Source: Nocardioides aquaticus (GTDB lineage: Bacteria; Actinomycetota; Actinomycetes; Propionibacteriales; Nocardioidaceae). Taken from it: a stretch of DNA of 64,000 nt. Below are positions 48,401-57,526 of this stretch, one piece after another (position 1 is the first letter of the stretch; the number at the start of each line of letters is the position of its first letter). The notes under the pieces are model-generated. The model ran no database searches. It was not told the origin of the DNA and saw nothing but the letters and a program-made list of their open reading frames with translations. The position numbers and the translations under genes are program-made. The stretch covers positions 3,224,001 to 3,288,000 of the forward strand of contig NZ_CP075371.1 of the NCBI RefSeq assembly GCF_018459925.1, in the 5' to 3' direction.

Positions 48401-49210
48401 TCAGACCGGCGGCGCGGTCGCGGTCTCGCGTCGTACGGGGTGGCCCGCGGCGGCCAGCGAGTCCTTGACCTCACCGACCCGCATGGTGCCGAAGTGGAAG
48501 ACCGTGGCCGCCAGCACCGCGTCGGCCCCGGCGTCGACCGCGGGGGGGAAGTGCTCCAGCCGGCCCGCACCGCCCGAGGCGATCACCGGGACGGTCACCG
48601 CCCGGCGCACCGCGGCGATGAGGTCGAGGTCGAAGCCGTCCTGGGTGCCGTCGGCGTCCATCGCGTTGAGCAGGATCTCCCCCGCCCCGAGCTCGCAGGC
48701 CCGCGCGGCCCACTCCACGGCGTCGAGGCCGGCGGACTTCCTCCCGCCGTGGGTGGTGACCTCGAAGCCGGAGCCGCCGGAGCCCGCCCCGCCCGCTCCG
48801 TCCACCGTCCGGCGGGCGTCGACGGAGAGCACGAGCACCTGGTTGCCGTAGCGGTCCGCGATCTCGGCGACCAGCTCCGGGCGGTGGATCGCGGCGGTGT
48901 TCACCGCGATCTTGTCGGCGCCCGCGCGCAGCAGCCGGTCGACGTCGGCGACCGAGGAGATGCCTCCGCCGACGGTCAGCGGGATGAAGACCTGCTCGGC
49001 GGTCGCCGAGACGATCTCCATCGTCGTCGCCCGACCCTCGTGGGAGGCGGAGATGTCGAGGAAGGTCAGCTCGTCGGCGCCCTCGGCGTCGTAGGTGCGG
49101 GCCAGCTCGACGGGATCGCCGGCGTCCCGCAGCTCGAGGAAGTTGATCCCCTTCACCACCCGGCCCCCGTCGACGTCGAGGCACGGGATGACGCGCACGG
49201 CGAGGCTCAT
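48401..49210 (-). CDS. hisF: Imidazole glycerol phosphate synthase, cyclase subunit
   Basis: A 269-residue TIM barrel that uses ammonia from HisH to form imidazole glycerol phosphate and AICAR. Both catalytic aspartates are visible: [15 protein letters not shown] and [16 protein letters not shown]. The phosphate-binding ends [19 protein letters not shown] and [13 protein letters not shown] are normal. A Gly/Ser-rich insertion ([16 protein letters not shown]) is typical of actinobacteria. The ATG overlaps the priA stop by 4 nt. Confidence 0.95.
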   Translation of the reverse strand: MSLAVRVIPCLDVDGGRVVKGINFLELRDAGDPVELARTYDAEGADELTFLDISASHEGRATTMEIVSATAEQVFIPLTVGGGISSVADVDRLLRAGADKIAVNTAAIHRPELVAEIADRYGNQVLVLSVDARRTVDGAGGAGSGGSGFEVTTHGGRKSAGLDAVEWAARACELGAGEILLNAMDADGTQDGFDLDLIAAVRRAVTVPVIASGGAGRLEHFPPAVDAGADAVLAATVFHFGTMRVGEVKDSLAAAGHPVRRETATAPPV

Positions 49211-49968
49211 GCGCCCGAGCCCGCCCGGTCGGGCCAGGTGAGCGCGAGGGCGTCCTCGAGGGTGAAGCGACCCTCGTAGAGCGCGGTGCCGACGATGGCG
49301 CCCTCGACGCCGTCACCGACCAGGCCCGTCAGGGCCTCGAGGTCGGCCAGCTCGGTGATCCCGCCCGACGCCACGACCGGGCGGTCGGTGGCGGCGCAGA
49401 CCTCGCGGAGGAGGTCGAGGTTGGGGCCCTGGAGCATCCCGTCCTTGTTGACGTCGGTGACCACGTAGCGCGCACAGCCCTCGCCGTCGAGGCGGGCGAG
49501 CACGTCGTAGAGGTCCCCGCCTTCACGCGTCCAGCCGCGGGCGGCCAGCGTCCGGCCGCGCACGTCGAGGCCGACGGCGACCCGGTCGCCGTACGTCGCG
49601 ATCGCCCGGGCGCACCACTCGGGCTGCTCGAGCGCGGCGGTGCCGATGTTGACCCGACGGCAGCCCGCGGCCATCGCCGCCTCGAGCGAGGCGTCGTCGC
49701 GGATCCCGCCGCTCATCTCGACGGCGATGTCGAGCTCACCGACGATCCGGGCCTGCAGCTCGCGGTTGTGGCCCCGGCCGAAGGCGGCGTCCAGGTCGAC
49801 GAGGTGGATCCACTCCGCCCCGGCCTCCTGCCAGCGCAGCGCGGCCTCGACCGGGTCGCCGAACCTCTTCTCGGAGCCGGCCACGCCCTGTACCAGCTGG
49901 ACGGCCTGGCCGCCGGCGATGTCGACGGCGGGCAGCAGCTCGAGGCGTCGGGCGGGGGTCTGGCTCAT
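49207..49968 (-). CDS. priA: Phosphoribosyl isomerase PriA (HisA/TrpF bifunctional type)
   Basis: A 253-residue barrel. Catalytic Asp residues are in [18 protein letters not shown] and [16 protein letters not shown]. It isomerises ProFAR in histidine synthesis. In actinobacteria lacking trpF the same enzyme also isomerises phosphoribosyl anthranilate, and no trpF is seen in the trp cluster here, so dual function is likely. It lies between hisH and hisF in the his operon. The HisA-only possibility cannot be excluded from sequence alone. Confidence 0.92.
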   Translation of the reverse strand: MSQTPARRLELLPAVDIAGGQAVQLVQGVAGSEKRFGDPVEAALRWQEAGAEWIHLVDLDAAFGRGHNRELQARIVGELDIAVEMSGGIRDDASLEAAMAAGCRRVNIGTAALEQPEWCARAIATYGDRVAVGLDVRGRTLAARGWTREGGDLYDVLARLDGEGCARYVVTDVNKDGMLQGPNLDLLREVCAATDRPVVASGGITELADLEALTGLVGDGVEGAIVGTALYEGRFTLEDALALTWPDRAGSGA

Positions 49969-50035
49969 GCGTGCTCCTGGGTCGGGGTCTGCGGTCGTAC
50001 GGGCGGGGGTGCGGGTGGGCTGCTCGGCCGGCGGC

Positions 50036-50668
50036 TCAGAGCGCGCGGACCCAGTTGCGCAGCAGCGCGGCGCCCGCGTCGCCGGACTTCTCGGGGTGGA
50101 ACTGGGTCGCCGCGAGCGGCCCGTTCTCGACGGCGGCGACGAACCGGTCCCCGCCGTGCTCGGCCCAGTGCACCAGGGGTGCGCGGGTGCGGCCGTCGGT
50201 GCGCAGCGTCCAGTCGCGCACGCCGTAGGAGTGCACGAAGTAGAAGTGCTGGTCCTCCAGGCCCTCGAACAGGGTCGTCGCGGTCTGCGGGGACTGCTCG
50301 ACCTCGACGGTGTTCCAGCCCATGTGGGGCACCACGGGGGCCTGCAGCCGCTCGACCACGCCGGGCCACTCGTCGCAGCCCTCGGTCTCGACGCCGTGCT
50401 CGATGCCGCGCTCGAACAGCACCTGCATCCCGACGCAGATCCCCAGCACTGGCCGCCCGCCGGCCAGCCGGCGACCGATGGCGCGCTCGCCCTTGATCGC
50501 GCGGATGCCGGCCATGCAGGCGGCGAACGCGCCGACCCCGGGCACCACGAGGCCGTCGGCCTCCTGCGCGGTCGCCAGGTCGGCGGTGAGCGTCACCGAG
50601 GCGCCGGCCCGCTCCATCGCGCGCACCGCGGAGCGGAGGTTGCCCGAGCCGTAGTCGAGCACCACCAC
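50036..50668 (-). CDS. hisH: Imidazole glycerol phosphate synthase, glutaminase subunit
   Basis: A 210-residue class I amidotransferase giving ammonia to HisF. The nucleophile is in [15 protein letters not shown], and the His/Glu pair in [14 protein letters not shown]. The N-terminus [20 protein letters not shown] is normal but short: three GTG codons in a row occur, and GGAGG lies 5 nt before the third (50668), which I chose. It is 38 nt after hisB on the same strand. Confidence 0.93.
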   Translation of the reverse strand: MVVLDYGSGNLRSAVRAMERAGASVTLTADLATAQEADGLVVPGVGAFAACMAGIRAIKGERAIGRRLAGGRPVLGICVGMQVLFERGIEHGVETEGCDEWPGVVERLQAPVVPHMGWNTVEVEQSPQTATTLFEGLEDQHFYFVHSYGVRDWTLRTDGRTRAPLVHWAEHGGDRFVAAVENGPLAATQFHPEKSGDAGAALLRNWVRAL

Positions 50669-50706
50669 CTCCGGGCGCCCGCCGGAGTCGGTGGCGCCGG
50701 TGGCGC

Positions 50707-51321
50707 TCAGAGCGCGCCCTTGGTCGAGGGCACGCCGCTCTCGCGGGGGTCGATCGCGACGGCGTCTCGGAAGGCCCGGGCGAAGGCCTTGAACTGGGTC
50801 TCCACCAGGTGGTGGGGCTCGCGGCCGGCGAGCACGCGCACGTGCAGCGCGAGGTGGCCGTGGAAGGCGATCGTCTCGAAGACGTGCTGGGTCAGCGAGC
50901 CGAGGTAGGCCACGCCCCCTCCCCCGCCGCCGAGCGAGACGTACTGCTGGCCCTCGGGCTCGCCGGTGTGCACGCAGTACGGGCGCCCGGACACGTCGAC
51001 GACGGCCTGCACGAGGGCCTCGTCGAGCGGCACGGTGGCGTCGCCGAAGCGGCGGATCCCGCGCTTGTCGCCGAGCGCCTCGCGCAGCGCCTGGCCGAGC
51101 ACGATCGCGGTGTCCTCGACGGTGTGGTGGGCGTCGATGTGGGTGTCGCCCTCGCTGTGCACCGTCAGGTCGACCAGGGCGTGCCGGGCGAAGGAGATCA
51201 GCATGTGGTCGTAGAAGCCGACCCCCGTACGGACGTCGTGGCGCCCGGAACCGTCGAGGTCGACCTCGACGAGCACCTTGGACTCGCTGGTCTGGCGCTC
51301 GAGGCGCGCGGTCCTGCTCAT
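50707..51321 (-). CDS. hisB: Imidazoleglycerol-phosphate dehydratase
   Basis: A 204-residue manganese enzyme of histidine synthesis. The metal-binding motifs are [36 protein letters not shown] and, in the second half, [16 protein letters not shown]. It is the single-domain IGPD type without the phosphatase domain. ATG 51321 overlaps the hisC stop as ATGA and is preceded by AGGAG. Confidence 0.95.
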   Translation of the reverse strand: MSRTARLERQTSESKVLVEVDLDGSGRHDVRTGVGFYDHMLISFARHALVDLTVHSEGDTHIDAHHTVEDTAIVLGQALREALGDKRGIRRFGDATVPLDEALVQAVVDVSGRPYCVHTGEPEGQQYVSLGGGGGGVAYLGSLTQHVFETIAFHGHLALHVRVLAGREPHHLVETQFKAFARAFRDAVAIDPRESGVPSTKGAL

Positions 51322-52472
51322 GCCGGGACTCCTTGGTCGGTGGTGCTGGTGGTCGGGCCGGCCGGGCGGTCGGCGAGACGGTCGAGGGAGGTCAGCAGGG
51401 CGTCGCGGAAGGCCACCATCTCCTCGGGGGTGCCGATGGACACGCGCAGCCAGCCGTCGGGGCCGGTCTCGCGGATCAGCACGCCCTGGTCGACGAGGTC
51501 CTGCCACAGGGCGTGCCGGTCGGCGAAGGTGCCGAAGAGCACGAAGTTGGCGTCGCTGTCGGCCACCGTGAGCCCCTGCTCGCGCAGCCAGCCGACGCAC
51601 GCGTCGCGCTCGCGACGCAGGTCGTCGACCCGGCCCAGGAGCTCGGGGGCGTGGCGCAGCGCGGCCAGCGCGACGGCCTGCGTGACCGCGGAGAGGTGGT
51701 ACGGCAGCCGGACCACCCGGATCGCGTCGCAGATCGCCGGGTCGGCCGCGAGGTAGCCCACCCGGCCGCCGGCCAGCGCGAACGCCTTGCTCATCGTGCG
51801 GGTGACCACGAGGTTGCGGTGCTCGGGCAGCAGCTCGAGCGCGCTGGGCGTGCCCTCGCGGCGGAACTCGGTGTAGGCCTCGTCGACCACGACCAGCCCG
51901 TCCCCGGCGGCCTCGCACAGCATCCCCACGGCCTCCGGCGGTAGGGCGGTGCCGGTGGGGTTGTTCGGGCTGGGCAGCAGCACCACCGAGGGCCGCTCGC
52001 GCTCGACGGTCTCCCGGGCGCGGTCCAGGTCGAGGCTGAAGTCCTCGGCCCGGTGGCCCTGGACCCAGTCCGTCGAGGTGTCGCGGGCGTACTCGGGGTA
52101 CATCGAGTAGGTCGGGGCGAAGCTGAGCGCGCGGCGTCCCGGGCCGCCGAAGGCCTGGAGGAGCTGCAGCATCACCTCGTTGGACCCGTTGGCCGCCCAC
52201 ACCTGCTCCACGCCGATCTCGAACCCGCGGGTGGGCACGGTGTCGCGCGAGAGGTAGGCCGCCAGGGCGGTGCGCAGCGCGACGTGCTCGCGGTCGGGGT
52301 AGCGGTTGAGGGTGGTCGTGGCCTCGCGGACCGCGGCCGCGACGTCGTCGGCACACGCCGCGGAGGGCCCGTACGGGTTCTCGTTGGTGTTGAGCGCGAC
52401 CGGCACGTCGAGCTGCGGCGCGCCGTACGGCTCGATCCCGCGGAGCTCCTCGCGGATCGGGGGGAACGTCAC
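51318..52472 (-). CDS. hisC: Histidinol-phosphate aminotransferase
   Basis: A 384-residue fold-type I PLP enzyme. It has [17 protein letters not shown] at the start, [16 protein letters not shown], the PLP lysine in [18 protein letters not shown], and the Arg in [14 protein letters not shown] near the end. It follows hisD by 7 nt and overlaps hisB by 4. Confidence 0.95.
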   Translation of the reverse strand: MTFPPIREELRGIEPYGAPQLDVPVALNTNENPYGPSAACADDVAAAVREATTTLNRYPDREHVALRTALAAYLSRDTVPTRGFEIGVEQVWAANGSNEVMLQLLQAFGGPGRRALSFAPTYSMYPEYARDTSTDWVQGHRAEDFSLDLDRARETVERERPSVVLLPSPNNPTGTALPPEAVGMLCEAAGDGLVVVDEAYTEFRREGTPSALELLPEHRNLVVTRTMSKAFALAGGRVGYLAADPAICDAIRVVRLPYHLSAVTQAVALAALRHAPELLGRVDDLRRERDACVGWLREQGLTVADSDANFVLFGTFADRHALWQDLVDQGVLIRETGPDGWLRVSIGTPEEMVAFRDALLTSLDRLADRPAGPTTSTTDQGVPA

Positions 52473-52479
52473 CGGGCCC

Positions 52480-53796
52480 CTACCGGTCGAAACGGACGCG
52501 GACGGCCGCGCCGTGGCCGGGCAGGTCCTCGGCCTCGGCGAGGGTGACCACGTGGTCGGCCACCTCGGCCAGGGCGTCGCGGGAGTAGTCCACGACGTGC
52601 ACGGAGCGGGTGAAGGCCCGCACCGAGAGCCCCGAGGAGTGGCACGCGCAGCCGCCGGTGGGCAGCACGTGGTTGGAGCCGGCGCAGTAGTCGCCGAGGG
52701 AGACCGGCGCGTGGGGCCCGACGAAGATCGCGCCGGCGTTGGTGACCCGCGCGGCCCACCCGGCGGCGTCCTCGGTCTGGATCTCGAGGTGCTCGGCGGC
52801 GTGGGCGTCGACGACGGCCAGGCCCTGCTCGAGGTCGTCGACGAGCACGACCGCCGACTGCACGCCGGTCAGCGCGGTCCGCACCCGCTCGACGTGGCGG
52901 GTGGCGAAGACCTGCTTGTCCAGCTCGAGCTCGACCTCGTCGGCCAGGCGCTCCGAGGGCGTCACCAGCACGGCGGAGGCCAGCGGGTCGTGCTCGGCCT
53001 GGCTGACCAGGTCCGCGGCGACGTAGGCGGCGTCGGCGGTGTCGTCGGCCAGGATGCCGATCTCGGTGGGGCCGGCCTCGGAGTCGATGCCGACCAGGCC
53101 CTTGAGGAGTCGCTTGGCGGTGACGGTGTAGATGTTGCCGGGCCCGGTGACGAAGTCGACCCGGGCGCAGGGGCCGGTGCCGTAGGCGAACATCGCGATC
53201 GCCTGGGCGCCCCCGACGGTGTAGACCTCGTCGACGCCGAGCAGGGCGCACGCGGCCAGGATCGTGGGGTGCACGCTCCCGCCGAACTCCTTCTGCGGCG
53301 GGGAGGCCAGGGCGATCGACCGCACGCCGGCGACCTGGGCCGGCACGACGTTCATCAGCACGCTCGAGACCAGGGGGGCGATGCCCCCGGGCACGTAGAG
53401 CCCGACCCGGTTCATCGGCACCTTGCGATGGGTGACCCGGGCGCCGGGACCGAGGTCGGTGACCGCGTCGGTCTCGAGCTCGGCCTCGCAGGTCAGCCGC
53501 AGACGCCGGATCGACTCCTCGAGGCCGGCGCGGATCGCGGGGTCCAGGTCGTCCAGGGCGGCCTGCGCCGCACCGGCCGGGACCCGGATGTCGTCGGGCC
53601 GGACCCCGTCGAAGCGCTCGCAGTAGTCGAGCACCGCCTCCAGGCCACCGGTGCGCACGCCCTCGCAGATCGCATGCACCGCGGGCACGGCGGCCTCGAC
53701 GTCGAAGTCGGCGCGCGGCACGGCGGTCCGGTAGTCGAACGGCTCGCCGGACGCGCGGCCCGTGGCGGCGCTGCGCAGGTCGATGCGGCGGATCAT
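52480..53796 (-). CDS. hisD: Histidinol dehydrogenase
   Basis: A 438-residue zinc, NAD-dependent enzyme performing the last two steps of histidine synthesis. Typical features: [39 protein letters not shown], the zinc/base segment [14 protein letters not shown] and [22 protein letters not shown] 53796 is chosen because TAGACT lies 7 nt upstream; this -10 overlaps the stop of soxR. hisD is thus the first gene of a leaderless hisD-C-B-H-priA-F operon. Confidence 0.95.
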   Translation of the reverse strand: MIRRIDLRSAATGRASGEPFDYRTAVPRADFDVEAAVPAVHAICEGVRTGGLEAVLDYCERFDGVRPDDIRVPAGAAQAALDDLDPAIRAGLEESIRRLRLTCEAELETDAVTDLGPGARVTHRKVPMNRVGLYVPGGIAPLVSSVLMNVVPAQVAGVRSIALASPPQKEFGGSVHPTILAACALLGVDEVYTVGGAQAIAMFAYGTGPCARVDFVTGPGNIYTVTAKRLLKGLVGIDSEAGPTEIGILADDTADAAYVAADLVSQAEHDPLASAVLVTPSERLADEVELELDKQVFATRHVERVRTALTGVQSAVVLVDDLEQGLAVVDAHAAEHLEIQTEDAAGWAARVTNAGAIFVGPHAPVSLGDYCAGSNHVLPTGGCACHSSGLSVRAFTRSVHVVDYSRDALAEVADHVVTLAEAEDLPGHGAAVRVRFDR

Positions 53797-53806
53797 GGGC
53801 CCGAGT

Positions 53807-54304
53807 CTACGGTCGTCGGCCCCCACCCGCCGCACCGGCGGTGGGGGCCGGACGGCGCAGCAGTGCGGGCAGGTAGGCCGCACCGGGTGGGTCGGCCCCG
53901 GCCGCCCGGTCCCCCGGGTTGGCCACGCCGCACCGGGCCAGCGACAGGCACCCGCACCCGATGCAGGAGTCGAGGTCGTCGCGGAGCCGCTCCAGGGCCT
54001 CGATCTGCTCCTCGAGACGGCCGCGCCACGACGCGCTGATGCGTCCCCAGTCCGCGGCGGTTGGGGTGCGCCCGGACGGCAGCCGTCCGAGCTCGGCGCG
54101 CACCTCCTCCAGGGACAGGCCCACGTGGGTGGCGGCCCGGACGAACGCCAGCCTCCGCAGGACGCTGCGCCGGTAGCGGCGCTGCCCGCCTGCCGTCCGG
54201 GTGGCCTCCACCAGGCCCTGGGCCTCGTAGTAGCGCAGCGCGGAGGCGGCGTACCCGCTGCGTCGGCACACCTCGCCCACGGTGAGCTCGTCCCGCCCGT
54301 CCAC
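53807..54304 (-). CDS. soxR: Redox-sensitive MerR-family activator SoxR
   Basis: A 165-residue MerR-type regulator. The N-terminal winged helix reads [20 protein letters not shown], a dimerisation helix follows, and the [2Fe-2S] site is the canonical [15 protein letters not shown]. Oxidation of the cluster by redox-cycling compounds activates transcription in the family. In actinobacteria SoxR usually controls oxidoreductases and exporters rather than soxS. It is divergent from an SDR gene, with a MerR-type operator in the 76-bp gap. The last 30 residues are Pro/Ala-rich. Confidence 0.92.
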   Translation of the reverse strand: MDGRDELTVGEVCRRSGYAASALRYYEAQGLVEATRTAGGQRRYRRSVLRRLAFVRAATHVGLSLEEVRAELGRLPSGRTPTAADWGRISASWRGRLEEQIEALERLRDDLDSCIGCGCLSLARCGVANPGDRAAGADPPGAAYLPALLRRPAPTAGAAGGGRRP

Positions 54305-54316
54305 CGGACCTCCTCC

Positions 54317-54347
54317 TTGACCTCAAGTCGACTTCAACTTACACGAT
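54317..54347 (+). promoter_or_regulatory. SoxR/MerR-type operator-promoter
   Basis: TTGACC (54317-54322) is followed after a 19-bp spacer by CACGAT (54342-54347), the over-long spacing used by MerR-family activators. The spacer carries a dyad CTCAAGT-CG-ACTTCAA with a perfect AAGTCGACTT core at 54325-54334. It would drive the SDR gene at 54381, and its position also allows SoxR to block its own gene. Confidence 0.6.
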
Positions 54348-54380
54348 GGGCCGCTCCTCCCCACCGACCCAGGAGCCCTC

Positions 54381-55121
54381 ATGACGGCACCCGCCGCACC
54401 CGCCACACCCACCGCCGCACCGACCCCGCCGGTCGCCGTCGTCACCGGCGGCAGCGCCGGCCTCGGCCGCGCCCTCGTCACCGCCCTCGCGGCACAGGGC
54501 TGGACCGTGGTCACCGACGGCCGGGACCCCGCCGCCCTGGCCCCGCTCGCCGAGCTCCCTGGAGTACGCCCGCTGGCGGGTGACGTCGCCGACCCCGCGC
54601 ACCGCGAGCGCCTGGCCGCGGCCGTCGCCGGAGCCGGGCGCCTGGACCTGCTCGCGCACAACGCCAGCACCCTCGGGCCCCTGCCGCTGCGGCGCCTGCG
54701 CGACCTCGCCCCGCCCGACCTCGACGCCGTGTGGGCGGTGAACGCCGCGGCGCCCCACGCCCTGACCCGGCTGCTGGTGGACCACCTGCGCGACAGCGGG
54801 GGCGTGCTGCTCTCCCTGTCATCGGACGTGGTGAGCGGGCACCACCCCACCTGGGGCGGGTACGCCGCCACCAAGGCCGCCCTCGACCACCTGACGCTGA
54901 CCTGGGGAGCCGAGGAGTCCGTCGCGGCCTACGCCGTCGACCCCGGGGACATGCGGACCCGGATGCATCAGGACGCCTTCCCCGGCGAGGACGTCAGCGA
55001 CCGACCCGACCCCGCCACGGTCGTCCCCCGGCTGCTCGCCCTGCTGTCGCACCGACCTCCCAGCGGGCGCTACCGCGCGGACGACCTGCCGGCACCGGCC
55101 AGCGAGCCGGTGGCCCGGTGA
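54381..55121 (+). CDS. Short-chain dehydrogenase/reductase
   Basis: A 246-residue classical SDR. The NAD(P) motif is VVTGGSAGLGRALV, the Asn-Ala-Ser strand LLAHNASTLGPL, and the catalytic Ser/Tyr/Lys are in LLSLSSDVVSG and GGYAATKAALDHL. The substrate is unknown. Its stop overlaps the GTG of the QueA-like gene, and a SoxR-type operator lies upstream, so redox-responsive expression is likely. Confidence 0.88.
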   Translation: MTAPAAPATPTAAPTPPVAVVTGGSAGLGRALVTALAAQGWTVVTDGRDPAALAPLAELPGVRPLAGDVADPAHRERLAAAVAGAGRLDLLAHNASTLGPLPLRRLRDLAPPDLDAVWAVNAAAPHALTRLLVDHLRDSGGVLLSLSSDVVSGHHPTWGGYAATKAALDHLTLTWGAEESVAAYAVDPGDMRTRMHQDAFPGEDVSDRPDPATVVPRLLALLSHRPPSGRYRADDLPAPASEPVAR

Positions 55122-56194
55122 GCCGCCTCGACGTGAGACCGACGACGCGCTTCCCGGTCTCCGCCGCCGCCACCGCCCCCGCGCCGGTGGAGCACCGCGG
55201 GGGCGTGCGGGACCTCGTACGGCTCCTCGTGGCCACGCCGGGTGGCGTCACCCACGCCCGCTTCCGCGACCTGCCCGACCACCTCGACCCCGGAGACCTG
55301 CTGGTGGTCAACGACTCCGCGACCACCGCCGCCGAGGCCGACGCCGTGCTGGTCGGACGCGGCCCGGTCGTGCTGCACGTCGCCGCGGGACGCACCCCCG
55401 CCGAGCCGCTGGTCGAGCTGCGCACCGCACCCGACGCCGCCCGCCCCGTCCTGGACGCGGCCGCCGGCGACGTCGTCCGTGCCGGGGGCGTCGGCCTGGT
55501 CCTGGTGGCCCCGAGCGACGGCCGACCGCCGGCGGACGGAGCGACACGGCTCTGGCGCGCCCGGGTCGAGGGCGACCTGGTCGCCCACCTGCGCGAGCAC
55601 GGACGACCGGTGGCCTACGGCTACCTCGACCGCGGCTACGCGCTGGACGACTACCAGACCGTCTTCGCCTCGCGTCCCGGCAGCGCCGAGATGCCCTCGG
55701 CCGGTCGGCCGTTCACCTCCGACCTGGTCCTCCGGCTCCTCCTGCGCGGCGTCGCCGTCGCCCCGGTCACCCTGCACACCGGCCTGTCCTCCCAGGAGGC
55801 CGGCGAGGGCCCGGCCCCCGAGTGGTTCTCCGTACCGGCCACGACGGCACGGCTGGTCGCCGCCACCCGGTCCGGGGGCGGGCGCGTCGTCGCCGTCGGC
55901 ACGACGGTCACCCGGGCGCTGGAGTCGTCCACCGACCTGTACGGGCGCGTGGTCGCGGCGCAGGGGTGGACGCACCGTGTTGTCACCCCGGCCGACCCGC
56001 CCCGCGTCGTCGACGGCCTGGTCACCGGCTGGCACGACCCCCTGGCCTCCCACCTGCTGCTGGTCGAGGCGGTGGCCGGCGCGGCGCTGGCGCAGGAGGC
56101 GTACGACGCCGCCACCGCCGCGGGGTACCTCTGGCACGAGTTCGGCGACAGCGCCCTGCTCCTGCCGCACCGTGAGGGTGGCCGGCACGGGTAG
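55118..56194 (+). CDS. QueA-like S-adenosylmethionine:tRNA ribosyltransferase-isomerase
   Basis: A 358-residue protein of the QueA fold. Visible family segments are DHLDPGDLLVVNDSATT, GRPVAYGYLDRGYALDDYQT, FASRPGSAEMPSAGRPFTSD, VTLHTGLSSQEAGEGP and VGTTVTRALESS. QueA normally converts 7-aminomethyl-7-deazaguanine in tRNA to epoxyqueuosine. No other queuosine gene is in the window, and this copy is translationally coupled to an SDR under a SoxR-type promoter, which is unusual. It may be a divergent paralog with another substrate; I therefore leave the symbol blank. Confidence 0.8.
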   Translation: MSRLDVRPTTRFPVSAAATAPAPVEHRGGVRDLVRLLVATPGGVTHARFRDLPDHLDPGDLLVVNDSATTAAEADAVLVGRGPVVLHVAAGRTPAEPLVELRTAPDAARPVLDAAAGDVVRAGGVGLVLVAPSDGRPPADGATRLWRARVEGDLVAHLREHGRPVAYGYLDRGYALDDYQTVFASRPGSAEMPSAGRPFTSDLVLRLLLRGVAVAPVTLHTGLSSQEAGEGPAPEWFSVPATTARLVAATRSGGGRVVAVGTTVTRALESSTDLYGRVVAAQGWTHRVVTPADPPRVVDGLVTGWHDPLASHLLLVEAVAGAALAQEAYDAATAAGYLWHEFGDSALLLPHREGGRHG

Positions 56195-56203
56195 GTTCGG
56201 CGC
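56192..56203 (+). promoter_or_regulatory. Leaderless promoter of the Lon N-domain gene
   Basis: TAGGTT (56192-56197) ends 6 nt before GTG 56204. It overlaps the TAG stop of the QueA-like gene. Confidence 0.55.
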
Positions 56204-56869
56204 GTGTCCCCCACGCTGCCGATGTTCCCGCTGGGCTCGGTGATCTACCCGGGCCTCCAGGTCCCCCTCACCGTCTTCGAGGACCGCTACCGCGCCCTGG
56301 TGCACCACCTGCTGCGGGTCGAGGACCCCACCGAGCGGTTCTTCGGGTCGGTGGCCATCCGCGAGGGGTACGAGGTCGGCGACCACGGCGCGCAGTCGCT
56401 CTACCGGGTCGGCTGCCGGGTGCGCCTCACCGACGTCGAGGCGCACCCCGACGGCACCTTCGACGTGGTCGCGGTCGGCGTCGACCGGTTCGAGCTGCAG
56501 CACCTCGACACGACCGGCGAGTTCCCCGTCGGCCACGTCGTCGACCGGCCGGAGGGCACCGCCCCGGTGGCCGACGAGCAGCTGGTGCGTGCACGCGCGA
56601 TCTTCACCGCCTACCGCGAGGCCCTCTCGCAGATCCGCAGCGACCCGTACGAGGGCACGCTCCCCCGTGACGCGACCTACCTGTCGTGGACCCTGGCCGC
56701 CTGCGCCCCGCTGCCCCTCTCGGAGCGGCAGGCGCTGCTCGAGGCCGAGGACACCGCAGCACGGCTGACCATGGTCACCGACCTGCTCCGCGCGGAGCTG
56801 CGGGCGATGAACGTGATCCCCTCATTGCCGGCCACCGACGTGGCCCGCACCCGCTGGTCGCCCAACTAG
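56204..56869 (+). CDS. Lon protease N-terminal (substrate-binding) domain protein
   Basis: A 221-residue stand-alone LON domain: LPMFPLGSVIYPGLQVPLTV and FEDRYRALVHHLL at the start, FGSVAIREGYEVGDHGAQS in the middle, and a helical second half. No ATPase or protease part is present, which is normal for this family of small LON proteins. They are thought to bind peptides, but no reaction is known. Confidence 0.88.
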   Translation: MSPTLPMFPLGSVIYPGLQVPLTVFEDRYRALVHHLLRVEDPTERFFGSVAIREGYEVGDHGAQSLYRVGCRVRLTDVEAHPDGTFDVVAVGVDRFELQHLDTTGEFPVGHVVDRPEGTAPVADEQLVRARAIFTAYREALSQIRSDPYEGTLPRDATYLSWTLAACAPLPLSERQALLEAEDTAARLTMVTDLLRAELRAMNVIPSLPATDVARTRWSPN

Positions 56870-56873
56870 GCCC

Positions 56874-57358
56874 GTGGCGCGCAGGCGGGGCGGGGGCACC
56901 CCGGCGACCGTCGTGCTCGACGCCGCGGGGTCGAGCACACGCTGCACCCCTACGAGCACGACCCCCGCGCCGCCTCCTACGGGCTCGAGGCCGCGGACGC
57001 GCTCGGGCTGGACCCCGCCGTCGTGCTGAAGACGCTCGTCGCCGAGACCGACGGGGTGCTTGTCGTCGCGGTCGTCCCGGTGACCGGCGAGCTCGACCTG
57101 AAGGCGCTCGCCCGGGCGGTCGGCGCCTCCCGGGCCCGGATGGCCGACCCGGTCGCCGCCGAGCGCAGCTCGGGGTACGTCCGCGGCGGGATCTCGCCGC
57201 TCGGCCAGCGCCGCCGCCTTCGGACCGTCGTCGACGCCTCCGCGCTCGACCACGACCGCGTCTACGTCTCGGCGGGTCGCCGCGGCCTGGACGTGGGCCT
57301 CGCCCCGGCGGACCTGGTCCGGCTCACCGGCGCGACGGTGGCCCCCGTCGGCCGCTGA
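56874..57358 (+). pseudogene. YbaK/EbsC-type aminoacyl-tRNA deacylase, frameshifted
   Basis: From GTG 56874 the first 19 codons (ending TPATVVLDAAG) are typical of the N-terminus of this family, but the frame then runs to a stop at 57029. The conserved remainder (VEHTLHPYEHDPRAASYGLE, then ALGLDPAVVLKTLV, the catalytic-type Lys, to VAPVGR) continues in the next frame from 56930 to 57358. A single missing G in the run at 56927-56930 accounts for it; the repaired protein has 161 residues, normal for a Cys-tRNA(Pro)/Ala-tRNA deacylase. An internal GTG at 57023 could give a 111-residue fragment. Mutation or sequencing error. Confidence 0.8.
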
Positions 57359-57374
57359 CGCGCGAAGCGGCCCC

Positions 57375-57412
57375 GGTGGTCGAGGAGCGAGCGCAGCGAG
57401 CGTCTCGAGACC
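57375..57412 (+). repeat. 38-nt dispersed repeat, copy 1
   Basis: GGTGGTCGAGGAGCGAGCGC then AGCGAGCGTCTCGAGACC. Two inverted copies at 62923-62960 and 63104-63141 differ by only a few bases. This copy lies upstream of the split HNH gene and the others lie downstream of it. Confidence 0.85.
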
Positions 57413-57526
57413 TCCCGAAACTGTTACTGAACGTTTGATCGAATGTAGCCGTCTAGGTCGTGCAGAACCGCCTCTGAACTGTGGAAACGGCCCAGGGCTG
57501 TCGGTGGCGAGTGCTTGGATTGATCC

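Noticed and set aside
48310..48570. A short minus-strand frame ending in the 18-bp palindrome
   Set aside because: It is a shifted frame of hisF running into the intergenic palindrome, with no ribosome-binding site and low-complexity sequence.
53797..53806. A T-box or peptide attenuator before the his or trp genes
   Set aside because: hisD appears leaderless, and the gaps before hisI and trpC are too short and show no His- or Trp-codon leader or T-box sequence.
57413..57526. An HNH-gene promoter or attachment site between the 38-nt repeat and the DUF222 gene
   Set aside because: I see no convincing -10/-35 pair or ribosome-binding site; only a weak ATTGATCC before the ATG, not enough to call.
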